Positions 8,102 through 18,880 of a DNA stretch of 64,000 nt are shown piece after piece. The stretch covers positions 1 through 64,000 of the forward strand of contig SPPL01000011.1 of the NCBI GenBank assembly GCA_004570955.1, given 5' to 3'. The position numbers and the translations under genes are program-made. Below the pieces are notes generated by a model, which worked only from the letters and a program-made list of their open reading frames with translations, ran no database searches and was not told where the DNA came from. Source of the DNA: Jeotgalicoccus nanhaiensis. GTDB taxonomy: Bacteria; Bacillota; Bacilli; Staphylococcales; Salinicoccaceae. Every line of letters starts with the position of its first letter. The first letter of the stretch is position 1.

Positions 8102-9253
8102 TTAATTAATTACTTCGTTATAGATTAACTCAATATCTTTACCTGCATAACGACGGGGAATACGGCGCCCGAAAGCACAGAGCGATTCATATGAAATAGT
8201 TCCCGTGTAATCACTGTAACTTTCCATAGACTGCTCAGACCTCGTAGAATCCTCGATTATAATAACGTTTTGTCCGGCATCGGTATACTCCGGAACTCTG
8301 ATCATCAGTGCATCCATGCAGATGGTCCCTATGATTTCACATTCAGTACCATCTTCTAGTTTTACATTATACCCACTATGCCGCCTTAATAACCCATCTG
8401 CGTAGCCAATCGGCAAAGTCGCGACAGTTTCACTTGTTTCAGCTGTATATTTTCGGCCGTAGCTGACACTTTCTTCAGGTTCCAAGTGATGAACAGCTGC
8501 AATTTCAGTTGATAATTTAACCGATGGAGTGAGCATAACCGGAGTCGCTGAGGCCGTGTATCTGCTTGGGTAATAGCCGTAGAGCGCAATACCCGTCCGG
8601 ACTGCAGTTGTAAACTCTTCTTTTAAAGTCAGGGCACCGCCGGAGTTTGAGATATGAACATATTCCGGACGTTCCACTTGACTGACAATCTCTTTAAACA
8701 GATTAAATTCAACTGAGGTGATGTCATTATCTTCATCGCTCGAAGTAAAATGGCTGAAAATTCCTTCATAAATAAAACGGTCAAATGAATTTATCTCAGT
8801 AATCATTTCCATAATTTCAGAAACGTCTGATGTGCCGTAGCGATTCATTCCCGTATTTACTTTAATATGAATCCAGACTGCTTTGTCGTACTTATCACTG
8901 ACTTCATCCTTCGCTTTTTGCACCCACTGAAGATTCGGAGCCGTAACGGCGATGCGGTGCTGAACTGCTTTATTAATATGTTCGGGGCTGATTGTGCCGA
9001 GTACTAATATTTTCTGTTTAATGCCGTGCATACGGAGATCGATTGCTTCGTCCAATGTTGCGACTGCAAAAAATGAAACTCCCGCCTTGGCAAGATGTTC
9101 ACTGATTTCTTTTGCGCCGAGGCCGTATGCATTCGCCTTAACAACCGCGATGAGTGTCTTCTCAGGATTAATCCCCTGAATTGCTCTGTAGTTTTTTTCT
9201 ACGGCAGCAAGATTTACATCGAGTACTGTATTCCTGTAATATTTATCGCTCAT
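8102..9253 (-). CDS. alr: Alanine racemase
   Basis: This 383-aa fold type III PLP enzyme interconverts L- and D-alanine for peptidoglycan. The PLP lysine is Lys39 in VVKANAYGLG, and the C-terminal beta domain carries GTICMDALMIRV. SD GGAGG sits 9 nt before the ATG. It is 3 bp downstream of acpS, in the conserved acpS-alr-mazEF order. Confidence 0.96.
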   Translation of the reverse strand: MSDKYYRNTVLDVNLAAVEKNYRAIQGINPEKTLIAVVKANAYGLGAKEISEHLAKAGVSFFAVATLDEAIDLRMHGIKQKILVLGTISPEHINKAVQHRIAVTAPNLQWVQKAKDEVSDKYDKAVWIHIKVNTGMNRYGTSDVSEIMEMITEINSFDRFIYEGIFSHFTSSDEDNDITSVEFNLFKEIVSQVERPEYVHISNSGGALTLKEEFTTAVRTGIALYGYYPSRYTASATPVMLTPSVKLSTEIAAVHHLEPEESVSYGRKYTAETSETVATLPIGYADGLLRRHSGYNVKLEDGTECEIIGTICMDALMIRVPEYTDAGQNVIIIEDSTRSEQSMESYSDYTGTISYESLCAFGRRIPRRYAGKDIELIYNEVIN

Positions 9254-9256
9254 TAC

Positions 9257-9604
9257 TTAAGCCTCCTCAATAATAACCGTTGCGACAGCATAATCTCTTG
9301 AATGAGATATCGAAACATGGGCATTTGGAGCATTAGTAAGCGACGGTTTGCCGTTCTTGTCGTTCACGCAGTTAATATCAGTAAAGCTCACTGCTCCGCC
9401 GATGCCCGTGCCGAGCGCTTTGCTGTATGCTTCTTTAACTGCAAAACGCCCTGCCAGATAAGTGATTTTACGAGCTTCACTGGTCATATTTCTATAATGA
9501 TGAAGTTCATCCGCTGTCAGAATCCGCTTTGCCAGACGGTCATCTTTGTTTACTTTATTAATACGTGAAATTTCTATAATATCCGTCCCGAGCCCTGTAA
9601 TCAT
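9257..9604 (-). CDS. acpS: Holo-[acyl-carrier-protein] synthase
   Basis: This 115-aa phosphopantetheinyl transferase activates ACP for fatty acid synthesis. It has the N-terminal GLGTDIIEISRI with Mg-binding Asp, and RFAVKEAYSKALGTG with the second metal ligand. It begins at an ATGA overlap with the preceding PH-domain gene, behind SD GAGGG, so it is translated in the PH-domain/acpS/alr operon. Confidence 0.96.
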   Translation of the reverse strand: MITGLGTDIIEISRINKVNKDDRLAKRILTADELHHYRNMTSEARKITYLAGRFAVKEAYSKALGTGIGGAVSFTDINCVNDKNGKPSLTNAPNAHVSISHSRDYAVATVIIEEA

Positions 9605-10086
9605 AACATTCCCTCATTCTGCTGTTTGCTCATGTTTTTATTAATCAGATTCCGGATATCGTGACGCAGCCGGTCCGCCTTATCTGTTTCCAATTCAGGT
9701 ATATATAATTTCTCAGCCGAAGTCTGCAGCGAGATGCCTTTTAAGTTCATCCGCTTCATAATCGGTCCGACGGTCGTATCTATATTCTGAACCCTGTACA
9801 GCGGCACCGCTTTTTCAGACTTAAACCAGATACCGCTGTGAATCCGTATTTCATCCTCAAGCACTTTATACCTGAAATACTTATAGCGGAGTTTTGGGAT
9901 AATCCATGCATGAACGATGACTATATAAATCGCTGCGGCAGCAGGGATTAAAAACACCCACCACGGAAGCCAATCAAAGAATATTTGGGCGATGCCGATT
10001 GCAGCTGCGATGATCAGCCAGACGCCTGCATTAATATGTTCCCTTATCCTCCACAGTTTGATCGCTTTCGGCGATATTCGTTTCAT
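9601..10086 (-). CDS. Bacterial PH-domain membrane protein (YdbS-like)
   Basis: This roughly 161-aa protein has two hydrophobic segments near residues 20-60 followed by a bPH_2 domain (VLEDEIRIHSGIWFKSEKAVPLYRVQNIDT). The function is not established; related genes sit beside acpS in Bacillus. The ATG at 10086 is preferred over 10092 because the GGGGG SD is 7 nt away rather than 1. It overlaps the end of the larger PH-domain gene by about 56 bp and overlaps acpS by 4 bp. Confidence 0.85.
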   Translation of the reverse strand: MKRISPKAIKLWRIREHINAGVWLIIAAAIGIAQIFFDWLPWWVFLIPAAAAIYIVIVHAWIIPKLRYKYFRYKVLEDEIRIHSGIWFKSEKAVPLYRVQNIDTTVGPIMKRMNLKGISLQTSAEKLYIPELETDKADRLRHDIRNLINKNMSKQQNEGML

Positions 10087-11608
10087 CGTCATGCCCCCTC
10101 TCTATAAAATTCCAAATTGTTTCTATATCGCGTTTTTCAATAAATTTAATTTCTGCCGACGAGCTCGCAATGCCGCCGGGGGTTGATACCTCGATATGTC
10201 CTAAATCCGCGCGGTGTAAAAATGGATTGCGGTGGTAAGTCGTGTCGATAATTTTATCCCGCTTAATTGCATAGTGGCGACGCGTAAAGAAGGAAGCCGT
10301 CATCATATTAATCTCGTCCTTATAAATGGCATAGCCGACATTTCTCGCGCTGTATATACCGCTTGCAATCAGAAGCAGCAGAATCACCGCGACTCCGATA
10401 TATACGTATGTCATAAATGTTTCACCGTGGAAGAAATAAGCGAGTATTCCGGTGCCGATAATGAAAATCAGCAGTGTAATCTGGAAATAACGGCGTATTG
10501 CACGAAACGGCACAATACGCTTTGGAAGTTCCATGTGATAATTCGGGAAAATGTCTCCGATAATGCTGTACAGTTCTTTCTTCTTAATAAACGGCAGCAG
10601 CTGAACTTTCCCGTCGATCTGGTCGGATTCAAGAGAGTCGCTCGTAATCGATACCGACAGCGCATAATAGCCGATTAAGCGCCGAAGAATACTGTCGGAA
10701 ATAATGACGTTCTGCACTCTGTTTATATTGACACTCTTATTCTTTTTAGAGAACAAACCGTATTCGACTGTCAAATCATCCCCGCTCTGCTTTAATGTAT
10801 AATCGTAATTACGCACCATAATTATTACAGTACCGATAACGTAGCCGATAATTACAAAGATAAGAGAGGCGACAACGATGCCGAACACCAGACTTCTGAC
10901 GAGTCCGCTGAAGTACTCAAAATAATTTTCAATCAAAATTTCGCCGCCGACTACATTCAGAACACCGAAAAATATCGCGGCAAAAACTCCGAGCCCCCCG
11001 CTCGTCATCGCCATTAGAATAAGTTCTTTGAAATTCATTTTCTTCAGTGTAACGAATTCACGTCCTGCTGCTTTTGTCCCGGATTCAAGAGCAGCTTCTC
11101 TCGGCCATGGACTTGAATCTCCCGGATTTACTGCAATTTCTTCACTTTCAATATCTTCCTGTGTTTCGTAAATCACTTTCTGAATATCTTTACCTTGCGA
11201 TTTTTTAATCGTATCGATTTTAATACCGTCTCCGGGCGTTAAAATATCGAGCTGAACCGCGCCGAAAATACGATGGAAAAATGGTTCATTAAAATCGATG
11301 GACTGGATGCGTTTAATATCCAATTCCTTTTCATTTCGTGTAAATATCCCGTTTTTAAAAACAAACTTATTATTTTCAAGCCAGAATCTCGTTCTGTAAA
11401 TATTGATCATATCGAAACCGGTGAATACTGCAAAAATCAGGAAGAGTATTCCAATACCGCTGAACAGCATCCACGGAGTAACCGAGCCCGAAAACAGTTC
11501 TTCCCTCATATTAAAGAAAATTATAATTGCCGGGAAAAACATCGTCTTAATTCCTTTAACGACACTTCCTGCATATGCAACAGGATGAAGTTTCTGAGGA
11601 TTATACAT
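10031..11608 (-). CDS. Large bacterial PH-domain membrane protein (YdbT-like)
   Basis: This 525-aa membrane protein contains three bPH_2 modules separated by pairs of transmembrane helices. Each module carries a variant of the KxxRIQSIDF / NINRVQNVIISD / RDKIIDTTYHRNPFLHR signature. The molecular role is unknown; homologues sit beside acpS/alr in Bacillus and staphylococci. SD GGAGG precedes the ATG. It overlaps the upstream small PH-domain gene by 8 bp, so the three PH genes form one operon. Confidence 0.85.
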   Translation of the reverse strand: MYNPQKLHPVAYAGSVVKGIKTMFFPAIIIFFNMREELFSGSVTPWMLFSGIGILFLIFAVFTGFDMINIYRTRFWLENNKFVFKNGIFTRNEKELDIKRIQSIDFNEPFFHRIFGAVQLDILTPGDGIKIDTIKKSQGKDIQKVIYETQEDIESEEIAVNPGDSSPWPREAALESGTKAAGREFVTLKKMNFKELILMAMTSGGLGVFAAIFFGVLNVVGGEILIENYFEYFSGLVRSLVFGIVVASLIFVIIGYVIGTVIIMVRNYDYTLKQSGDDLTVEYGLFSKKNKSVNINRVQNVIISDSILRRLIGYYALSVSITSDSLESDQIDGKVQLLPFIKKKELYSIIGDIFPNYHMELPKRIVPFRAIRRYFQITLLIFIIGTGILAYFFHGETFMTYVYIGVAVILLLLIASGIYSARNVGYAIYKDEINMMTASFFTRRHYAIKRDKIIDTTYHRNPFLHRADLGHIEVSTPGGIASSSAEIKFIEKRDIETIWNFIERGHDDETNIAESDQTVEDKGTY

Positions 11609-12065
11609 CTGTACTTTCCTCCTTTACGATGTCAATAATATCCGATTTCAGACCGCGTGCTTCATCAATTTGAAGCGGCGGCATATCGATTCCGATACCT
11701 GCAGTTTTAATACGGACCGCAGCTAAATCATATTTTCTCGACAATGGACCTGTTTTAAATTCGACACCCTGCGCTCTTTTAATCGGAATCATCTGGGTTT
11801 TCACTGTAAAGAAGCCCTGTCTTACAACAATTCTGTCTTCGAAAAGCTCGTAAGATGTCACTTTCGTGTATATCCAGGGCCGTAAGATAACAAATCCCGC
11901 CAGCTCTAATAGGAGCAGACCGATAAAAATATAATACAGCCATACCGGCCAGGAAAAAAAATATACTGCAATGCCGGCTATAGTAAATATAAGTATACTG
12001 GTTACCCATATTAATAATGCTTTGACTGTCATGTACGGTCTGACACGCGCGTTTAACTCTATCAT
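11601..12065 (-). CDS. Bacterial PH-domain membrane protein (first gene of the PH trio)
   Basis: This 154-aa protein has two transmembrane helices (VKALLIWVTSILIFTI and WLYYIFIGLLLLELAGF) and a C-terminal bPH_2 domain (FEDRIVVRQGFFTVKTQMIP). The start at 12065 (MIELNARVRP) is chosen because SD GGAAGG is 7 nt upstream; a longer frame reaches 12080. It is the first gene of an operon running through acpS to alr. Confidence 0.85.
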   Translation of the reverse strand: MIELNARVRPYMTVKALLIWVTSILIFTIAGIAVYFFSWPVWLYYIFIGLLLLELAGFVILRPWIYTKVTSYELFEDRIVVRQGFFTVKTQMIPIKRAQGVEFKTGPLSRKYDLAAVRIKTAGIGIDMPPLQIDEARGLKSDIIDIVKEESTDV

Positions 12066-12117
12066 AAGCAACCCTTCCAACTGTTAGTTTATCTCTATAA
12101 TACAACACTCGGAAAAC

Positions 12118-12150
12118 ATAAAAAAGCATTCACTGAAAAGTGAATGCTTT
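12118..12150 (-). terminator. Terminator of cshA
   Basis: A 12-bp perfect stem AAAGCATTCACT/AGTGAATGCTTT (12123-12150) with a 4-nt loop is followed on the minus strand by a run of Us. It isolates cshA from the PH-domain operon that begins immediately downstream. Confidence 0.85.
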
Positions 12151-12163
12151 GTAAGAATCATTA

Positions 12164-13678
<1,515 letters not shown>

Positions 13679-13741
13679 TTAGTCTCCTTTGACTATTTCA
13701 TTTCTCGCATGTACAACTTCTCTATAGTAACACTTAACACT

Positions 13742-14455
13742 TTAATCCACAAGATGTTTTAACTGGACGTCAAGAAATAAAAATCTTTCAGTCAGTATAT
13801 TCAGCTTCAGCAGCTTATCTTCTGTATACATAATCAAATGGGGTGTGTGTTCCATAAGTACAAGTTTTGAATGCAGGATTTTTTCTTTAGCTTCAATGCT
13901 CGTCTGATACGGCACCAGCAAATCAATTTTTCCGTGAATAAGCAATGTTTCACACCGGATGTTTTTTAAATCGCCGATTTTCGCCTCGACAATTTTAATA
14001 AATTCCTGCATTGCCCTGAGGGGAATATTTTTCAGTCTGGGTCTGACCTTTGCTGCCAGATTCAGTTCAATATGGTCCCTTACTTCTACAGGAGACAGCT
14101 TAAGTCTGTTCAGCCGGCTCAGCTTAGTGTGGTCGAAGGCCGGAGCAATCAGCACCAGCTTGTCGACCTGGTACTTCTGTGCAATAAAACTCGCAAACAC
14201 CCCGCCCATTGAAAATCCGATGACGAATATTTTATCGGCACGGGCAGCTAAGTTTAAATATGCTTCCTCCGCTTCCCGGTACCAGTCATCCCCCGTTACG
14301 TAAGATAAATTCAGCGTGGTTCCATGACCGGGATACTGGGGAAATTCATATTCAAAGTCGTAGCGTTTTTTTAAATACCGAAAGGTGGGCTCGAGCTCGA
14401 AGCGTCCGCCTGTATAGCCGTGCAAAAACAGTACTCCGATTTTAGATATCGTCAA
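13742..14455 (-). CDS. Alpha/beta hydrolase, carboxylesterase family
   Basis: This 237-aa hydrolase has an N-terminal LFLHGYTGG oxyanion motif, nucleophile elbow GFSMGG, an Asp in HGKIDLLVP and a terminal His in HTPHLIMYTED. This resembles the Est30 type of carboxylesterase. The natural substrate is unknown. It overlaps the end of murF by 14 bp and so is translated from the same message. Confidence 0.85.
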   Translation of the reverse strand: MTISKIGVLFLHGYTGGRFELEPTFRYLKKRYDFEYEFPQYPGHGTTLNLSYVTGDDWYREAEEAYLNLAARADKIFVIGFSMGGVFASFIAQKYQVDKLVLIAPAFDHTKLSRLNRLKLSPVEVRDHIELNLAAKVRPRLKNIPLRAMQEFIKIVEAKIGDLKNIRCETLLIHGKIDLLVPYQTSIEAKEKILHSKLVLMEHTPHLIMYTEDKLLKLNILTERFLFLDVQLKHLVD

Positions 14456-15794
14456 TCACCCTTTCCACTGCCATACCGCGTGATCCTTTCAGCAGAATCA
14501 CTGTATCTTCATTAAAATGCGCCTGTACTTTGTCACGCAGTTCATCAATCGATGAGATATGTTCTTTATCTTCCGATGTTAAGGCGTCATGGATATATCC
14601 GGCGCCATCACCGAACGTGTAAATTTTCGTAAACTGATACTTTCCTTCATTAATAAAGTAGGCAACATCTTCATGCAGCTCCTGTTTGTAATCCCCAAGT
14701 TCCAGAATATCGGCCAGGACAAGAATTTTTGTCTTATGAGCCATACGGCCGACCGTATCGACAGCGCTGATCATACTCGCTTTTGAAGCATTGTAAGCAT
14801 CGTTGACTATTAAGGTGCCGCTCTCGTGCATAATGCGCTCCATTCTCATGCTTGTCACTCTAAGTCCGGAAAGATTTCCCTGAGCTTCTTTCAGTGATAC
14901 TCCAAGTTTTTCTCCAGCAAGTACAGCAAGGGATGCATTCAAGGCGTTGTGAATACCGAGCTGAGGAATATCAAACTGCACATCTTTAAAAGTAAAATGC
15001 GTGCCTTGTTCATTTTCTGTCACACTGCCAATCGTGTACTGATTCGCCTCAAGAAGTCCCGCAGTCTGAATGTCATATGCCGTGTCTTTCTTAACAATTT
15101 CATCGAGAAGCGGATAATCTCTGGAATAAATAAATGTTCCGTTATCTTTTAAATAATCAACAATTTCGTATTTTGCTTTGGCGATATTTTCTCTTGACCC
15201 CAGCATTTCGATATGAGATTCTCCAACGCTTGTAATTACAGCAATATCCGGCTCTGCCATTCTGCTTAGAAAATTTATATCCCCCACTTTATCCATACCC
15301 ATTTCGAGAATAGATATTTCGGTATCTTTATCCAATTGTAAAATAGTCAGGGGCATGCCGATTTCATTATTGAAGTTGCCCGGCGTTTTCTGCACCTTGT
15401 ATTTTGTGCCGAGAACACATTCGAGCATATCTTTCGTCGTCGTCTTGCCATTCGAACCTGTTACTGCGATAACTGCCGGCTTTACTGTCTTCAAGTATTC
15501 CTGTGCAAGATTCTGCAAGGCACTAAGGCCGTCAGTCACGTGAATAGCCGGATAATCCATATTGTCAGCATCATGTTCGCTGAGCGTGACGCCTGCGCCT
15601 TTTGAAAAAGCTGTCTCAATAAACTTATGCCCGTCGGCATGCTCCCCTTTAAAAGGCACAAAGACGTTGCCTCTTTCCAGAGTCCTTGTGTCAATTGACA
15701 CACCTTTAATCATGGTGTTTTTCACTGCTTCTGCACGGTCGTTCATAACTCCTCCGCAAAATATTGCTATTTGTTCTATCGTAGCTTCTATCAT
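14442..15794 (-). CDS. murF: UDP-MurNAc-tripeptide--D-Ala-D-Ala ligase
   Basis: This 450-aa Mur ligase adds D-Ala-D-Ala to the UDP-MurNAc-tripeptide in the cytoplasm. It shows the ATP loop VTGSNGKTTTKDM, ITSVGESHIEMLGS, and NDAYNASKASM of the C-terminal domain. The start codon at 15794 has AGGATG upstream. In S. aureus ddl sits beside murF; here the gene upstream is the divergent rodA and ddl is absent. The roughly 94-bp divergent spacer holds promoters for both directions. Confidence 0.95.
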   Translation of the reverse strand: MIEATIEQIAIFCGGVMNDRAEAVKNTMIKGVSIDTRTLERGNVFVPFKGEHADGHKFIETAFSKGAGVTLSEHDADNMDYPAIHVTDGLSALQNLAQEYLKTVKPAVIAVTGSNGKTTTKDMLECVLGTKYKVQKTPGNFNNEIGMPLTILQLDKDTEISILEMGMDKVGDINFLSRMAEPDIAVITSVGESHIEMLGSRENIAKAKYEIVDYLKDNGTFIYSRDYPLLDEIVKKDTAYDIQTAGLLEANQYTIGSVTENEQGTHFTFKDVQFDIPQLGIHNALNASLAVLAGEKLGVSLKEAQGNLSGLRVTSMRMERIMHESGTLIVNDAYNASKASMISAVDTVGRMAHKTKILVLADILELGDYKQELHEDVAYFINEGKYQFTKIYTFGDGAGYIHDALTSEDKEHISSIDELRDKVQAHFNEDTVILLKGSRGMAVERVIDDI

Positions 15795-15888
15795 AGTTTT
15801 TCATCCTAATTTTTTGTATTTACTGTTTATAATTATAAAATAGTTGTATACTAAATGTCATGATTTCTATATGAATTAGGTGACTTTC

Positions 15889-17076
15889 TTGAGTAATAAT
15901 AAATATACACGACAAAATTCAAACTTTTTTGCACGCATCGACTGGATTCTTGTTATTTTAATCCTGCTGCTTGCTTCTATCAGTGTAATATCAATCAGCT
16001 CGGCTATGACCAGCGGCCAGTACGGTACTGATTTCAGCACCCGGCAGATTGCATTTTACGGTTTGGGTTTCCTGCTTGCCTTCGGCTTAATGCTGATACC
16101 GTTTAAGCTCATCAAAAACTATACATGGATCTTATATATCCTCGGCGTTTTAAGTCTGGTCATTTTGTATATTGCACCCGTATCATCGGTAACTCCGATT
16201 ATTAACGGGGCTAAGAGCTGGTATCAATTCGGATTTTTCAGTATCCAGCCGTCGGAGTTCGTAAAAATCATATATATCTTAACAATGGCTTATGTAATCA
16301 GCCAGCATAACAAGTATAAGTTAACGAATACCTTATCCATGGATTTGAGGCTGCTTCTTAAGCTGATTTTAATTTCCATTCTGCCGATGCTCTTTATCCT
16401 GCTGCAGAACGACCTTGGTACGGTACTCGTAATGATTGCCATCTTCCTCGGACTTGTAGTGGTTTCAGGCATCAGCTGGTGGCTGATTATCCCGACACTT
16501 TCTGTGTCCGGAGCAACCGGCCTGGCGCTTATACTCGGTATCCTGTACCGGCCGGATTTACTGGAACGCTATTTGGGCATACATCCGTATCAGTTTGAGC
16601 GTATCTATTCCTGGCTCTCGCCGGAAGCGTTCCAGTCCGACAGCGGATTTCAGCTGACGAACTCGCTTATCGCGATTGGTTCAGGCGGGATTACAGGCAA
16701 AGGTTATGCCGATGGTATTATTTACATTCCTGAAAACCACACCGATTTTATCTTTACTATCATCGGGGAAGAGTTCGGCTTTATCGGCTCGACCATTGTC
16801 ATCATTGTTCTGTTTATGCTGGTGATGCATTTAATCCGCATGGCCTTCATGGCAACTGACAGCTTTGCATCCTATTTCATTATCGGCTACCTTGCACTGC
16901 TCGTCTTCCATATTATTCAGAATATCGGCATGACGATTCAGCTGCTGCCGATCACCGGACTGCCGCTTCCCTTTATCAGTTACGGCGGGAGCGGTCTGTG
17001 GTCAAATATGCTCGCCGTCGGCATTATGCTCAGCATGTATTTCCATCACCTCAGTAAAGGTGCTAAAAATATATAA
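15889..17076 (+). CDS. rodA: RodA, SEDS peptidoglycan glycosyltransferase
   Basis: This roughly 395-aa SEDS protein has about ten membrane helices. Signatures include QPSEFVKIIYILT, GSGGITGKGYADG, ENHTDFIF (catalytic Asp) and the terminal PFISYGGSG. It polymerises lipid II during side-wall growth. The TTG at 15889 is preferred: AGGTGA (15878-15883) is its SD. The GTG at 15880 lies inside that SD. It is transcribed divergently from murF and ends at a strong terminator. Confidence 0.92.
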   Translation: MSNNKYTRQNSNFFARIDWILVILILLLASISVISISSAMTSGQYGTDFSTRQIAFYGLGFLLAFGLMLIPFKLIKNYTWILYILGVLSLVILYIAPVSSVTPIINGAKSWYQFGFFSIQPSEFVKIIYILTMAYVISQHNKYKLTNTLSMDLRLLLKLILISILPMLFILLQNDLGTVLVMIAIFLGLVVVSGISWWLIIPTLSVSGATGLALILGILYRPDLLERYLGIHPYQFERIYSWLSPEAFQSDSGFQLTNSLIAIGSGGITGKGYADGIIYIPENHTDFIFTIIGEEFGFIGSTIVIIVLFMLVMHLIRMAFMATDSFASYFIIGYLALLVFHIIQNIGMTIQLLPITGLPLPFISYGGSGLWSNMLAVGIMLSMYFHHLSKGAKNI

Positions 17077-17114
17077 AAACTGCTCAGAGGGAACACCCTC
17101 TCAGCAGTTTTTAT
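17075..17114. terminator. Bidirectional terminator after rodA
   Basis: Arms AAAAACTGCT...AGCAGTTTTT enclose an inner CAGAGGG/CCCTCT stem. There is an A run on one side and a T run on the other, so it can end rodA and the convergent 49-aa gene. Confidence 0.85.
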
Positions 17115-17115
17115 T

Positions 17116-17265
17116 TTAAATATTATTTTCTTTCAGTCTGAGCTGATCTTTATTTGCTATGCGATTCATAATTTCAAATCTTGACTTGGAAACCGTCACT
17201 TTAACACCGAGTTCATGCAGCAGCTGGACGACTTCTTTGACTTTGCTTTTGTCGTTTTTGCGCAT
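17116..17265 (-). CDS. Conserved small protein of unknown function (49 aa)
   Basis: A 49-codon frame starts with ATG at 17265 and has an excellent SD, GGGAG, 7 nt upstream. The product begins MRKNDKSKVKEVV and ends LRLKENNI. It is highly charged, predicted mostly helical, with no membrane segment or cysteine. It sits between rodA and cls, where staphylococcal genomes also carry a small unannotated gene. I do not recognise a function. The strong SD and the shared terminator argue that it is real. Confidence 0.7.
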   Translation of the reverse strand: MRKNDKSKVKEVVQLLHELGVKVTVSKSRFEIMNRIANKDQLRLKENNI

Positions 17266-17308
17266 ATTGACACTCCCTTTTTATAGCTAACTTAATTGTA
17301 CTTGTTTA

Positions 17309-17317
17309 TGCTATAAT
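17309..17317 (+). promoter_or_regulatory. Extended -10 promoter upstream of cls
   Basis: TGC-TATAAT (17309-17317) is an extended -10 element about 67 bp before the cls GTG. No good -35 box is visible, which fits extended -10 promoters. Confidence 0.5.
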
Positions 17318-17384
17318 TATCTATACTTTTCAGATATTAATTATTACAGACTTATTAACTTTTTTCTAAAGAAGGTGGACATTC

Positions 17385-18869
17385 GTGCAAATACCGTTTT
17401 TGGATATTTACATCACAGATGCGACGGTAATTACAATTGTTACTGTCATCCTGTTTATAATCAACTTCCTTTTAGCCGGCGGGCTTGTTTTTCTCGAACG
17501 CCGCAGCGCCCAAAGCGTCTGGGCATGGATTTTAGTACTATTCTTTCTTCCGATTGTAGGTTTCATACTTTACATGCTCTTCGGACGCACCATCTACCGC
17601 CAGGATCTTTTCAAATTGGACGAAGATGATAAAGTGGGGCTCGAGCATCTCGTCAGTGAGCAGCTGGAAGAAATTAAACATAACCGTTTAACCTTTTCAA
17701 ATGCTGTTGCAGAAAAACATAAAAAGCAGATTCATATGCTCCTTTACAACAATCAGTCATTTGTGACGAGCAATAACGATGTCACTACTTTTACCGATAT
17801 GAATAACAAATTTGCTCAGATGCTGAAAGATATAGAGAACGCGGAAGACCATATTCATTTCCAGTATTATATTTTTAAACTGGACAATATCGGCAAAGAA
17901 CTTTACAGAGCGCTCTTAAAGAAGCAAAAAGAAGGCGTTTCTGTCCGGATTTTATACGATGACATCGGCTCCCGGTCTTTATCGCTTAGAAACTTCAGCG
18001 ATATACGGGATGCCGGCGGTTTAGTCGAGGCATTTTTCCCGAGCAAATTGCCGCTGATCAATCCCCGCATCAACAACCGCAATCACCGGAAAATTGTTGT
18101 GATTGACGGTAAAATCGGATATATCGGCGGTGCCAACGTCGGTGACGAATACCTCGGACGCGATCCAAAAATGGGAGCATGGCGGGATACCCACCTCCGC
18201 ATTGAAGGAAATGCTGTGAAATCTCTGCAGCTCCGCTTTATGCTTGACTGGAACTCGCACGATACACGCAATAATATGAAACATGAAGATCATTACTTCC
18301 CTGAAATAGATTCTGTCGGCGAGACGACAATGCAGATAGCTTCAAGCGGACCCGACGAGGATTACCAGCAGATAAAGTACGGATACCTGAAGATGATTTA
18401 CAGAGCCCAGCATACGATTCATATTCAGTCACCTTACTTCATTCCCGACCAGTCAATAATGGAAGCGATACGCATTGCGATTTTATCAGGGGTCAAAGTC
18501 AAAATAATGATTCCAAGCTTCCCGGACCATCCCTTCGTTTACTGGGCTACATATTCAAATGTTGCATCCCTCATGAAAATGGGCGCGGAAGTTTATATGT
18601 ATCAGCCGGGCTTTCTGCACCAGAAGGTGTTTATTATCGATGACGAAGTGGTCTCTGTTGGAACGACCAACATCGATAACCGCAGCTTTATATTAAACTT
18701 TGAAGTTAACGCGTTTATGTACGATGATGAAGAAGCGGTAAAACACCGTAAAATATTTGAAGAAGATATTAAACACTGTGAGATACTCACTGCTGAAAAA
18801 TATGAGAAACGCGGCCTGTGGATTAAGATGAAAGAAGGCCTCGCAAATTTAATATCTCCAATCCTGTAA
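17385..18869 (+). CDS. cls: Cardiolipin synthase
   Basis: This 494-aa phospholipase D-type enzyme condenses two phosphatidylglycerols to cardiolipin at the membrane. Two N-terminal transmembrane helices (ITIVTVILFIINFLLAGG; WILVLFFLPIVGFILYM) precede two HKD motifs, NHRKIVVIDGKIGYIGGAN and LHQKVFIIDDEVVSVGTTN. The start is GTG at 17385, 6 nt after AGGTGG. It is monocistronic and followed by a large intergenic dyad. Confidence 0.95.
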   Translation: MQIPFLDIYITDATVITIVTVILFIINFLLAGGLVFLERRSAQSVWAWILVLFFLPIVGFILYMLFGRTIYRQDLFKLDEDDKVGLEHLVSEQLEEIKHNRLTFSNAVAEKHKKQIHMLLYNNQSFVTSNNDVTTFTDMNNKFAQMLKDIENAEDHIHFQYYIFKLDNIGKELYRALLKKQKEGVSVRILYDDIGSRSLSLRNFSDIRDAGGLVEAFFPSKLPLINPRINNRNHRKIVVIDGKIGYIGGANVGDEYLGRDPKMGAWRDTHLRIEGNAVKSLQLRFMLDWNSHDTRNNMKHEDHYFPEIDSVGETTMQIASSGPDEDYQQIKYGYLKMIYRAQHTIHIQSPYFIPDQSIMEAIRIAILSGVKVKIMIPSFPDHPFVYWATYSNVASLMKMGAEVYMYQPGFLHQKVFIIDDEVVSVGTTNIDNRSFILNFEVNAFMYDDEEAVKHRKIFEEDIKHCEILTAEKYEKRGLWIKMKEGLANLISPIL

Positions 18870-18880
18870 TACTTATATGA

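Noticed and set aside
10232-10678. 148-codon plus-strand frame opposite the large PH-domain gene
   Set aside because: There is no SD and no family resemblance, and the minus-strand gene has clear PH signatures in this region.
11779-12129. 116-codon minus-strand frame overlapping the first PH-domain gene
   Set aside because: It is a different frame of the same strand, starting without an SD. The overlapping frame has membrane helices, a PH domain and a good SD.
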